This document shows positions 26,487 to 34,597 of a stretch of 64,000 bases of DNA, in pieces (positions within the stretch are counted from its first letter, which is position 1; each line of letters begins with the position of its first letter). Below the pieces are notes generated by a model. It saw only the letters and a program-made list of their open reading frames with translations. It had not been told where the DNA came from and made no database searches. A program made the translations under genes and the position numbers. Source of the DNA: JBCAXA01 sp039183535 (GTDB lineage Bacteria; Pseudomonadota; Gammaproteobacteria; Steroidobacterales; Woeseiaceae); the NCBI GenBank assembly GCA_039183535.1, contig JBCDBO010000010.1, positions 7,273-71,272 on the forward strand, given 5' to 3'.

Positions 26487-29400
26487 CTAATGCGCTCGAT
26501 CGTAAACGAGCCGGGTCCGCTCCGGCCCCAACAGCGTCTCCAATTCGTCACGCAGCGCGCGTGTCGGTCGTACGACCCAATCGGCGCCGAGCTTCACATC
26601 TGCCTCGGCTTGGGCACCGACATAGCGGACCAAAACGTCACAGCGCCCACCGCGATGCGCCATCAACAAATCGTGCAAGGCATGTAAGTGACTCTGCGCC
26701 GCGCCGTTTGGCCGCATCGACAAAACCAATTGCCGCGCTCGCTTTTCAATAACCTGGTCGATAGCGTCTAAACGGCGCGCGGTAACCCGCCACGCATTGG
26801 CGAAATCGTCGTAGCGCAGCGAACCTTCAACCACGAGGATCGTGTCTTTCGTTAGCAAATGGCGAAACTGCTCAGCGACCTCATTAAACAGCGTGACCTC
26901 AAGTTGTGCAGTATCGTCATCGAGCACCAAACTTACGCGCTTACCCCGACGGCGCACGTCCATCAACAACCCGGCAACGGTCACGTCAGTCGCTTTGCGG
27001 CCAAAGCCACGCTCGCCACCTTGGCCGGTCATTGGCTCCGGTGTGGCCATAATTTGGCCGAGCGACGATGACGTTAGGTACGCCGCGTCATGGCGAACCG
27101 TCGCAAACGGATGGCCGGACAAATACAAGCCGAGCGCTTCTTTTTCAGCCTTGAGACGCTCCCACTCTGTCCATGGCGCTAAACCGGCCGCGGCATCCTC
27201 AGCGGGCGCAACATCCACCACCGCTGCGGTCGCGATCCCGAACATATCGCTCTGCCCGGCACTGCGAGCGGCCGCTTCTTGCTCCGCGCCTTTCAACAAC
27301 GCCGGCAAACACTCGACCAAGGCGCGGCGGTTTTTGTCGATAACATCGAAACTACCTGCGCGAAGTAGCGCTTCGTAGGTTCGCTGCGTCAATTTCTCGC
27401 CGGACAACCGCCGGCAAAAGTCGTCGAGCGTTTGGAACGCCCCGTTCTCGATTCGCTCGGCGATGATCGCGTCGACGACATTGCGGCCAACGCCTTTGAT
27501 CGCGCCGAGTCCGTACAGAATACGGCCATCGGTTGTCGCGGAAAATTCGTGTTGCGACGCGTTGATGTTCGGACGCTGAACGTCAAGCTCGCACTCGCGA
27601 CAGTCCGCTTTCAACGGCACGAGTTTGTCGGTGTTGTCGATATCCGCCGACATAACGGCCGCCATGAACTCGGCCGGGTAATGCGCTTTCAGCCACGCCG
27701 TTTGGTACGACAACAGCGCATACGCTGCCGAGTGCGATTTGTTAAAGCCGTACCCGGCGAACTTCTCCATCAAATCGAAGATATGCGTCGCCTGCCCAGC
27801 ATCGATCCCGCGTTCGTGCGCGCCGGACGTGAAAATTTCGCGCTGCTTCGCCATCTCCTCGGGCTTTTTCTTGCCCATCGCGCGGCGCAGCATATCGGCA
27901 CCACCTAACGTGTAACCAGCCAGAATCTGCGCGATCTGCATGACCTGCTCTTGATAGAGAATAACGCCGTAGGTCGACTCCAGTACCGGTTTCAGGTCGG
28001 GATGCAAATAATCGATTTCGATCGAAGGGTCTTGATGCTTGCGCTCAATAAAGTCATCGACCATTCCCGACTGCAGCGGTCCTGGACGGTAAAGCGCCAC
28101 CAACGCGATCAGGTCGTCGAAACTGTCGGGTCGCAGTCGCTTAATGAGCTCTTTCATACCGCGCGATTCAAGTTGGAAGACGGCCGTCGTATTGGCACGG
28201 CGAAGCAACGCGAACGTCTTCTTGTCGTCTAACGGTAAGTCGTTAATGGCGATGGCTGTTTCGCCAGCTTGCTCGCGTCGTGCATTGATTGCTCGGACAC
28301 TCCAATCGATGATCGTTAGTGTCCGCAGTCCTAGGAAGTCGAATTTAACCAGACCGGCTGCTTCGACGTCGTCTTTATCGAATTGCGTAACGACGTTGGC
28401 CGGGCCCGGTTCGCAATAGAGCGGCGCAAAATCCGTTAGCTGCGTCGGTGCGATAACGACGCCACCCGCGTGTTTGCCCGCGTTGCGGACCAGACCCTCT
28501 AAGGCTTTTGCGAGCTCCATAATATCGGCGGCATCACGGTTTTCATCGACCAAGCGCGCGAGTTCCGGCTCGGCCTGTAACGCCTTCTCGAGCGTCATGC
28601 CCACTTCGAACGGAATGAGCTTTGCGATGCTGTCGCGGAAACCGTAGCCATGACCGAGGACACGACCGGCGTCGCGGACAACCGCTTTCGCAGCCATGGT
28701 CCCGTAGGTAATAATTTGCGACACCCGATCGCGACCATACCGTTCGGCAACGTAATCAATAACGCGATCCCGGCCTTCCATACAAAAATCGATGTCGAAA
28801 TCCGGCATCGATACCCGCTCTGGGTTCAAGAAACGCTCGAACAGCAAGTCATATGCGATCGGATCAAGATCGGTGATGCCGAGCACCCAAGCCACCAGTG
28901 ATCCCGCACCCGAGCCGCGGCCAGGCCCCACCGGTATCGCGTTTTGCTTCGCCCAATCGATGAAATCGGCGACGATGAGAAAATAGCCGGCAAAGCCCAT
29001 ACCGCAAATAACATCAAGCTCGGCTTTTAAGCGCGCGTCGTAAACTCCGTGATCGGCATCGGCGGCTACACGCGTTGCCAGGTAATCGCCTAATCGGCGA
29101 CGGGCCTCGGCGATAAGATGCTCATCCTCGCTGGTGCTGTCATCCGCCAATGGGTAGCGCGGTAGATAGCTTTTCCCGAGCGCGATATCGAGATTCAGCA
29201 TCGTCGCCAATTCGACCGTGTTGCTCACCGCTTCCGGCATGTCAGCAAACAAGTCAGCCATTTGCGCTGGCGACTTTAAGTACTGCTCGCGGGTGTAGCG
29301 CCGCTCGCGGCTTTGATCGGACAGCAGTCGTGACTCGTGAATGCAGACCCGTGCCTCATGGGCATTGAAATCGGCTTCGTCGATGAAGCGAACGTCATTC

Positions 29401-29993
29401 GTTGCGACCAGTGGAACGCCGTGTCGATCGGCGAGTTGGGCGGCCTCAGTCACGTACTGCGCCTCGCCGTCGCGGCCCGTTCGCTGTACATCGATAAAAA
29501 AATGATCGCCGGTTAGCGAGCGCCAGAAGTCGAGTTCCGCCCGTGCGTCGGCCGGTCGTTCCTTGTTGATGAGCGGCCCGAGAACGCCGTGGACACCGCC
29601 GGCCAAAACAACGAGACCGGCCATCGATTCGGTATCGAGCCACTGGCGCGAAAGACAAGGCTGGCCATCGTCTTGGCCTTCAAGGTATGCCCGCGAGATA
29701 AGCCGAGTCAGATTACGGTAGCCATCCAAATTCCGACAGAGCAAGACCAATCGCGCAGGCGCAGCGCCTTCGACACGACTAACGACGCTGAGGTCGGCAC
29801 CGACCAGCGGCTTTACGCCGGTCGCCAACGCCTTGCGGTAAAACTTAACGAGACCGAAAAGATTGTATCGATCGGTCATCGCGACAGCCGCCATTTGCCG
29901 CTCGCGTACCGCATCCATCAATGCCGGCACCCGGACGACGCTATCGACGATCGAGTATTGCGTATGCAGATCGAGGTGAACGAATGCGCTCAT
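26487..29993 (-). CDS. dnaE: DNA polymerase III alpha subunit
   Basis: 1168 residues (E. coli 1160). It has an N-terminal PHP domain (FVHLDLHTQYSIVDSV) and a polymerase core with the catalytic aspartates in PDFDIDFCMEGRDRVIDYV. GPGRGSGAGSLVAW, a helix-hairpin-helix region and a C-terminal OB fold (VTVAGLLMDVRRRGKRVS) follow. The start overlaps the rnhB stop (ATGA). It is the replicative polymerase and is complete. Confidence 0.99.
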   Translation of the reverse strand: MSAFVHLDLHTQYSIVDSVVRVPALMDAVRERQMAAVAMTDRYNLFGLVKFYRKALATGVKPLVGADLSVVSRVEGAAPARLVLLCRNLDGYRNLTRLISRAYLEGQDDGQPCLSRQWLDTESMAGLVVLAGGVHGVLGPLINKERPADARAELDFWRSLTGDHFFIDVQRTGRDGEAQYVTEAAQLADRHGVPLVATNDVRFIDEADFNAHEARVCIHESRLLSDQSRERRYTREQYLKSPAQMADLFADMPEAVSNTVELATMLNLDIALGKSYLPRYPLADDSTSEDEHLIAEARRRLGDYLATRVAADADHGVYDARLKAELDVICGMGFAGYFLIVADFIDWAKQNAIPVGPGRGSGAGSLVAWVLGITDLDPIAYDLLFERFLNPERVSMPDFDIDFCMEGRDRVIDYVAERYGRDRVSQIITYGTMAAKAVVRDAGRVLGHGYGFRDSIAKLIPFEVGMTLEKALQAEPELARLVDENRDAADIMELAKALEGLVRNAGKHAGGVVIAPTQLTDFAPLYCEPGPANVVTQFDKDDVEAAGLVKFDFLGLRTLTIIDWSVRAINARREQAGETAIAINDLPLDDKKTFALLRRANTTAVFQLESRGMKELIKRLRPDSFDDLIALVALYRPGPLQSGMVDDFIERKHQDPSIEIDYLHPDLKPVLESTYGVILYQEQVMQIAQILAGYTLGGADMLRRAMGKKKPEEMAKQREIFTSGAHERGIDAGQATHIFDLMEKFAGYGFNKSHSAAYALLSYQTAWLKAHYPAEFMAAVMSADIDNTDKLVPLKADCRECELDVQRPNINASQHEFSATTDGRILYGLGAIKGVGRNVVDAIIAERIENGAFQTLDDFCRRLSGEKLTQRTYEALLRAGSFDVIDKNRRALVECLPALLKGAEQEAAARSAGQSDMFGIATAAVVDVAPAEDAAAGLAPWTEWERLKAEKEALGLYLSGHPFATVRHDAAYLTSSSLGQIMATPEPMTGQGGERGFGRKATDVTVAGLLMDVRRRGKRVSLVLDDDTAQLEVTLFNEVAEQFRHLLTKDTILVVEGSLRYDDFANAWRVTARRLDAIDQVIEKRARQLVLSMRPNGAAQSHLHALHDLLMAHRGGRCDVLVRYVGAQAEADVKLGADWVVRPTRALRDELETLLGPERTRLVYDRAH

Positions 29994-30622
29994 GACATGC
30001 GCTCCGGGCTTGCCAGCACTTCACGTACCGGCGCGAACTCAGCGCGATGATGCGGTGTCGCGCCGTGTCGATGCAGCGCAGCGCGATGCTCGGCGGTCGC
30101 GTAGCCTTTGTGCCGTGCAAACCCGTACTCCGGGTAGGCTTGATCGAGCTCATCCATCAGCGCATCGCGATGGACTTTCGCGAGTATCGACGCGGCGCCG
30201 ATACAGGCGATGGTCGCGTCGCCTTTCACGATCGGCGCCGCCGGGACAGATCGCCCAGCAACACGGAAATCGGGCGCGCGGTTACCATCGACGAGTACGT
30301 GATCGAGCGCGACATTGAGACCGGCAACCGCTCGTTGCATGGCGAGCATCGTCGCGCCGAGGATATTGAATGCCAAGATATCAGCAACGCTACCAATCCC
30401 GATGGCGAACGCTGTGCTCGCCGTTCGAATCTCACCCGCCAATCGCTGTCGGGCGCGCGCCGACAAGCGCTTCGAGTCGGTTACGCCGACGGGCGTGCTA
30501 GCTCTTGGGAGTAACACGGCAGCGGCCACTACCGGACCGGCGAGCGGTCCGCGACCGGCTTCATCGACACCAACGATTCGCGCACTGATCGGCGGTCGCA
30601 ACGGCTCTCGAACAGCAGTCAT
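29990..30622 (-). CDS. rnhB: Ribonuclease HII
   Basis: 210 residues. Removes RNA from RNA-DNA hybrids and misinserted ribonucleotides. IVGVDEAGRGPLAGPVVAAAV carries the catalytic Asp-Glu pair; further active-site residues are in DHVLVDGNR and SILAKVHRD. The ATG at 30622 overlaps the lpxB stop (ATGA), and its own stop overlaps dnaE. A start 5 codons upstream is in frame but inside lpxB. Confidence 0.97.
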   Translation of the reverse strand: MTAVREPLRPPISARIVGVDEAGRGPLAGPVVAAAVLLPRASTPVGVTDSKRLSARARQRLAGEIRTASTAFAIGIGSVADILAFNILGATMLAMQRAVAGLNVALDHVLVDGNRAPDFRVAGRSVPAAPIVKGDATIACIGAASILAKVHRDALMDELDQAYPEYGFARHKGYATAEHRAALHRHGATPHHRAEFAPVREVLASPERMS

Positions 30623-31776
30623 CGTTGGGACAAACACTCGCCTAGTAACGTTGAGATAACGTCAGCGGAGCGAGTATTCGCATCCTCTGACAGCGCCTCT
30701 CGGAGTCTAGCAAACTCATGAATCTGAGCATCCCGTGCCACCGGGTCCTCAAGCAGCGGCGCCAGCGCCGCTGCAAGCGACGCCGGCTTGACGGCCGCCT
30801 GGATCAGCTCGGGCACAACCGGGCCGTCCAACAGCAAATTCGGTAATGAGACGTACGGCGTTTTCACGAGATTTAATGCCGTGACGACGCGGTAAGTCAG
30901 TGGGCTCAGCCGGTACGCGGCAACCAGCGGCCGCCCGTGTAACGCCGTTTCGAGCGTAGCAGTGCCGGATGCGACCAGAACAGCCGTCGCTGCGGCCAAT
31001 GCGGTCCGGGTTTTCCCGGCTACGATTCGAATCGGGTCGGTGCCGGTCACGAACGGCGCGAATTGTCTCGCGCCGGCCTCGTTCGCGAGCGCAGCGACAA
31101 CGTCCAAGGCAGGCATGTTCGCCTTCAACAAACGCGCAGCCGCTATGAATGCCTCGGCGTGGCGGTCGATTTCGCCGCCGCGACTGCCAGGCAGCAGCAC
31201 CAGTAGCGGTTTATCGCTGAGATCGAGTGAGGCTCGCGCGGCAGACGGATCAACGTCCACAGGAATCTCGTGCACCAACGGATGCCCAACGAACGTCGCT
31301 GCGATTTGATGGCGCTGCAAAAACGCCGGCTCAAACGGCAACAAACACAACACGTGATCGAGCGCCGCTCGCAATGTCTTGACCCGCCCTTCGCGCCAAG
31401 CCCAAACCGACGGGCAGACGTATTGCACCGTTGTCGTGCCACTAAGCCGCAAGCGTTTCGCCAGCCCGAGATTAAAATCGGGCGCATCGATTCCAACAAA
31501 GATATCGGGTGGCTGGCGTTGCCAACGGTCAATGAGTTCACGGCGCCGGGTCATCAGTCGCGGTAAGTGACGCAGCACCTCAAAAAGACCCATCACGGCC
31601 AGCTCTTCGCAATCGAAGAGTATCTCGCAGCCGGCGGCTGCCATAGCCGGACCACCAACGCCCTCAATGAGCGCATCCGGCCAGCGTTGCCGCAACGCGG
31701 CAATCATCCCAGCGCCGAGTTTATCGCCGGACAGTTCGCCCGCAACGACAGCGATTCGCGCGTGGCCAGCAGGCAT
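30619..31776 (-). CDS. lpxB: Lipid-A-disaccharide synthase
   Basis: 385 residues, a GT19 glycosyltransferase that joins UDP-diacylglucosamine and lipid X. Typical segments are VAGELSGDKLGAGMIAALR, FVGIDAPDFNLGLAKRL, TVQYVCPSVWAWREGRVK and LLPGSRGGEIDRH. It is 5 bases after lpxA and overlaps rnhB. Confidence 0.98.
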   Translation of the reverse strand: MPAGHARIAVVAGELSGDKLGAGMIAALRQRWPDALIEGVGGPAMAAAGCEILFDCEELAVMGLFEVLRHLPRLMTRRRELIDRWQRQPPDIFVGIDAPDFNLGLAKRLRLSGTTTVQYVCPSVWAWREGRVKTLRAALDHVLCLLPFEPAFLQRHQIAATFVGHPLVHEIPVDVDPSAARASLDLSDKPLLVLLPGSRGGEIDRHAEAFIAAARLLKANMPALDVVAALANEAGARQFAPFVTGTDPIRIVAGKTRTALAAATAVLVASGTATLETALHGRPLVAAYRLSPLTYRVVTALNLVKTPYVSLPNLLLDGPVVPELIQAAVKPASLAAALAPLLEDPVARDAQIHEFARLREALSEDANTRSADVISTLLGECLSQR

Positions 31777-31781
31777 CGCCG

Positions 31782-32558
31782 TTAGCGCTGCAGACCGCGT
31801 TCCGATGCTTTTATGGACGCGAGAAACAGCGCTAATTCGGGGGCATCGGCAACACGACGCTCGAGCTCCGGTATGACATCAGCGAGCCGCTCGCCGCTGC
31901 GATAAACGAGCTTATAGGCACTCTTGATCCGCCGAACTGCCTCGCGATCGAATCCGCGTCGCTGCAGCCCCTCGGAATTGATGCCATGCGGTTTAGCAGG
32001 CTGCCCACCCAGCATGACGAACGCCGGTACATCGCGGCTTACGGCCGCATACATACCGATGAAAGCGTGCGGTCCAATACGGCAGAATTGGTGCGCCCCG
32101 GAAAACCCGCCCATGATGGCGTGATCACCAATATGGACGTGCCCCGCCAGCGTTACATTGTTGGCGAATATCGCGTGGCTACCGACTTGGCAATCGTGCG
32201 CGATGTGCACGTATGCCATAACCCAGTTGTCGTTGCCCAAACGCGTGACACCGACATCTTGCACCGTCCCGCGATTAATCGTTACGAATTCGCGAATGGT
32301 GTTGCCGTCGCCGATTTCCAACGATGTCGGTTCGCCGGCGTACTTCTTATCCTGTGGTGCAGCGCCAACCGACGCGTACTGGTAGATCAGATTGTCTGCG
32401 CCGATCGTCGTCGGCCCCTCGATCGAGGCATGGTGACGCACTTCGGTACCAGCACCGATGCGAACGTCATCGCCGACAACGGCGTAGGGTCCAATCTTGA
32501 CGCCGTCGCCGAGCTCCGCTGCCGCACTAACGATCGCTGTCGGGTGAATATCGGTCAT
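31782..32558 (-). CDS. lpxA: UDP-N-acetylglucosamine O-acyltransferase
   Basis: 258 residues, first step of lipid A synthesis. A left-handed beta-helix of hexapeptide repeats fills the first two-thirds; the catalytic histidine is in YVHIAHDCQVG, and the C-terminal helical domain follows. The ATG at 32558 (MTDIHPTAIVS) overlaps the fabZ stop (ATGA); an upstream in-frame start at 32573 is inside fabZ. Confidence 0.98.
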   Translation of the reverse strand: MTDIHPTAIVSAAAELGDGVKIGPYAVVGDDVRIGAGTEVRHHASIEGPTTIGADNLIYQYASVGAAPQDKKYAGEPTSLEIGDGNTIREFVTINRGTVQDVGVTRLGNDNWVMAYVHIAHDCQVGSHAIFANNVTLAGHVHIGDHAIMGGFSGAHQFCRIGPHAFIGMYAAVSRDVPAFVMLGGQPAKPHGINSEGLQRRGFDREAVRRIKSAYKLVYRSGERLADVIPELERRVADAPELALFLASIKASERGLQR

Positions 32559-32998
32559 TTGCCAAGCGCACACATCAGCTCGGCACTCGCGACTTTTTTG
32601 TCGTCGACATACGCCTCACCGTGAAAACGCCACATCGACTTAATACGGCGGCTGATCGCGATGTGCAGTTTTAACTGGTCGCCAGGCACGACCGGCTGGC
32701 GGAATCGCGCCTTGTCGATCCCGGTGAAAAAATAGAACGAACCGGGCTCCAACTCGCCAAGCGTTACAGCGCTCAGCACGGCACTCGTCTGTGCTAGCGC
32801 TTCGATGATCAAGACGCCGGGCATAACCGGTCGGCCCGGAAAATGGCCCTCGAAAAACGGCTCATTGATCGTGACGTTTTTCAACGCGATCGCCGATTCG
32901 TTGGGCGTCACCTCCAGGACTCGGTCGATCAGTAGAAACGGATAACGGTGCGGGATCTTCGCGATAATGGCGCGAATATCCAATGGTTCGGCGGTCAC
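32555..32998 (-). CDS. fabZ: 3-hydroxyacyl-ACP dehydratase FabZ
   Basis: 147 residues. Hot-dog fold dehydratase; the catalytic His is in PHRYPFLLIDRV and the catalytic Glu in PGVLIIEALAQTSAVL, after GHFPGRPVMPG. The GTG start overlaps the lpxD stop. It competes with LpxA for the same hydroxyacyl-ACP, so its place between lpxD and lpxA fits a control point between fatty acid and lipid A synthesis. Confidence 0.98.
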   Translation of the reverse strand: MTAEPLDIRAIIAKIPHRYPFLLIDRVLEVTPNESAIALKNVTINEPFFEGHFPGRPVMPGVLIIEALAQTSAVLSAVTLGELEPGSFYFFTGIDKARFRQPVVPGDQLKLHIAISRRIKSMWRFHGEAYVDDKKVASAELMCALGK

Positions 32999-34041
32999 GA
33001 TGACTTCTCCCTGTGCTTGACGAGCGCAGCTACGCGCGCCGCCAGTTTATCAAGCTGGCGTATGCGCGCGACCACTCGGCGATAGTCACTGATCGGCATC
33101 GCCGGCAACGCGGCACCATAGGCACCGGGTTTCGTTATGTCTTTTGTGACCATCGTTTTGCCGTTGACGATGACACCGTCACAAATCGTGACATGCCCAA
33201 CGGCGCCCGAGTGACCGGCAAACAAACAACGCTCCCCGATCACCGTACTGCCGGCGATGCCACATTGCGCCGCCATCGCCGTATGTGCGCCGATACGAAC
33301 GTTGTGGGCGATTTGCACGAGATTATCGAGTTTGACGTCGTCGCCGATGACGGTATCGCCAATTGCGCCTCGATCGATCGTCGTGTTCGCACCGATATCA
33401 ACGTCATCGCCGATCTGAACGCTGCCGACCTGCGGTACGCGGCGCCAACCGTCGCTCGTGGGGGCGAAACCAAACCCATCCGAGCCGATGACCGCACCGC
33501 TTTGGACACGGCAGCGCATCCCGAGTACGACTGAATCGGCGAGCGTTACGTTTGGCGACAGCGCCGAATTCGCACCGAGCGACGCGCCGTCGCCGATAAC
33601 GCAATTTGCGCCGATGCGGCAATTCGCGCCGACGGCCGCTCCAGCGCCAATAACAACGCCAGGTCCAACCTCGGCGCTCGGATCGACGCTCGCCGTCGAG
33701 TCGACGTACGCGCTCGCATGAACGCCAGCGCGCAGCGCCGGTCCGGGGTAAAGATGCTGTGCCATCGCGGCATAGGTGGCGTACGGGTCGGCGTGCACCA
33801 AACGATTGCTCGGGCCGTCCGTCGCCGCATCAGACGGCCGAACGATGACGGCTGTGGCCGCGGACGTTGCCAGAAAATCGCCGTAGCGTGGATTGGCGAG
33901 AAAACTCAGCGCGCCAGCGCCAGCGTCGCTGAGCGTCGCAACGTGCGTGACAGTGGCGTCTGGGTCGCCGATTAACTCACAGCCGAACTGAATCGCCAGA
34001 TCGGCCAGGGATATCGGCGGCTTCGCAGCCGCTGCGGTCAA
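32995..34041 (-). CDS. lpxD: UDP-3-O-acylglucosamine N-acyltransferase
   Basis: 348 residues: an N-terminal uridine-binding domain (LADLAIQFGCELIGDP), then a long left-handed beta-helix of hexapeptide repeats with the catalytic His in VQIAHNVRIGAH, then a C-terminal helix. The start is TTG at 34041, overlapping the skp stop (TTGA), which suggests translational coupling. Confidence 0.97.
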   Translation of the reverse strand: MTAAAAKPPISLADLAIQFGCELIGDPDATVTHVATLSDAGAGALSFLANPRYGDFLATSAATAVIVRPSDAATDGPSNRLVHADPYATYAAMAQHLYPGPALRAGVHASAYVDSTASVDPSAEVGPGVVIGAGAAVGANCRIGANCVIGDGASLGANSALSPNVTLADSVVLGMRCRVQSGAVIGSDGFGFAPTSDGWRRVPQVGSVQIGDDVDIGANTTIDRGAIGDTVIGDDVKLDNLVQIAHNVRIGAHTAMAAQCGIAGSTVIGERCLFAGHSGAVGHVTICDGVIVNGKTMVTKDITKPGAYGAALPAMPISDYRRVVARIRQLDKLAARVAALVKHREKSS

Positions 34042-34577
34042 TTCCCGCCAGCGCCGTCGCTAGATGTCATTTGCGCCAAAATTTGCTCGGTGACGTTGAC
34101 CGTACCGCTGGCAAACAAGACGCCTTCGCCGAGGATCAGATCGTAACCACCGGCTTTTCCGAATGCATTGATTTGCTCGCCAAGAGCGCGCTGCAACTCA
34201 GTGAGCAATTCGTTACGCCGCAGGTTTTGATCTTCCACAAACTCGGACTTGAGACGGTCGATTTCACGTTTGTCCTCGCGCAAGTCTTTCTCCGCGTTGC
34301 GCCGCTCCGCTTCGCTCATGACCTGTACGTCACGCTGAATACGCTCGCTCTTCTCAATGAACGCTTGCTCTTTGGCACGGATCGTATTCGCACGCGGTGC
34401 GAACTCTTGCTCAAGCGATGCCAGGGTCGACTTTGTCTGTGGCGACTCTTGCAATAAGCGTTGTACGGACACGACGCCGATCTTCAGAGACTGTTGCGCC
34501 TCAGCGGCTGGAGCCACCGTCAGACCGACTACCAATAAGGTCGTGAGCAGCACTGTCGTGTTCAAATTAAATTTCAT
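34038..34577 (-). CDS. skp: Periplasmic chaperone Skp/OmpH
   Basis: 179 residues. Signal peptide (MKFNLNTTVLLTTLLVVG...AAEA), then a short beta strand (IGVVSVQRLLQESPQ) and two long charged helices (IRAKEQAFIEKSERIQRDV... to ...RRNELLTELQRALGEQ), the tentacles of the trimeric chaperone. The ATG at 34577 has AAGGTG 6 bases upstream, which decides it against the GTG start 9 bases earlier. It lies after bamA, whose substrates it escorts. Confidence 0.95.
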   Translation of the reverse strand: MKFNLNTTVLLTTLLVVGLTVAPAAEAQQSLKIGVVSVQRLLQESPQTKSTLASLEQEFAPRANTIRAKEQAFIEKSERIQRDVQVMSEAERRNAEKDLREDKREIDRLKSEFVEDQNLRRNELLTELQRALGEQINAFGKAGGYDLILGEGVLFASGTVNVTEQILAQMTSSDGAGGN

Positions 34578-34597
34578 ATCTTTCACCTTGCGGCACG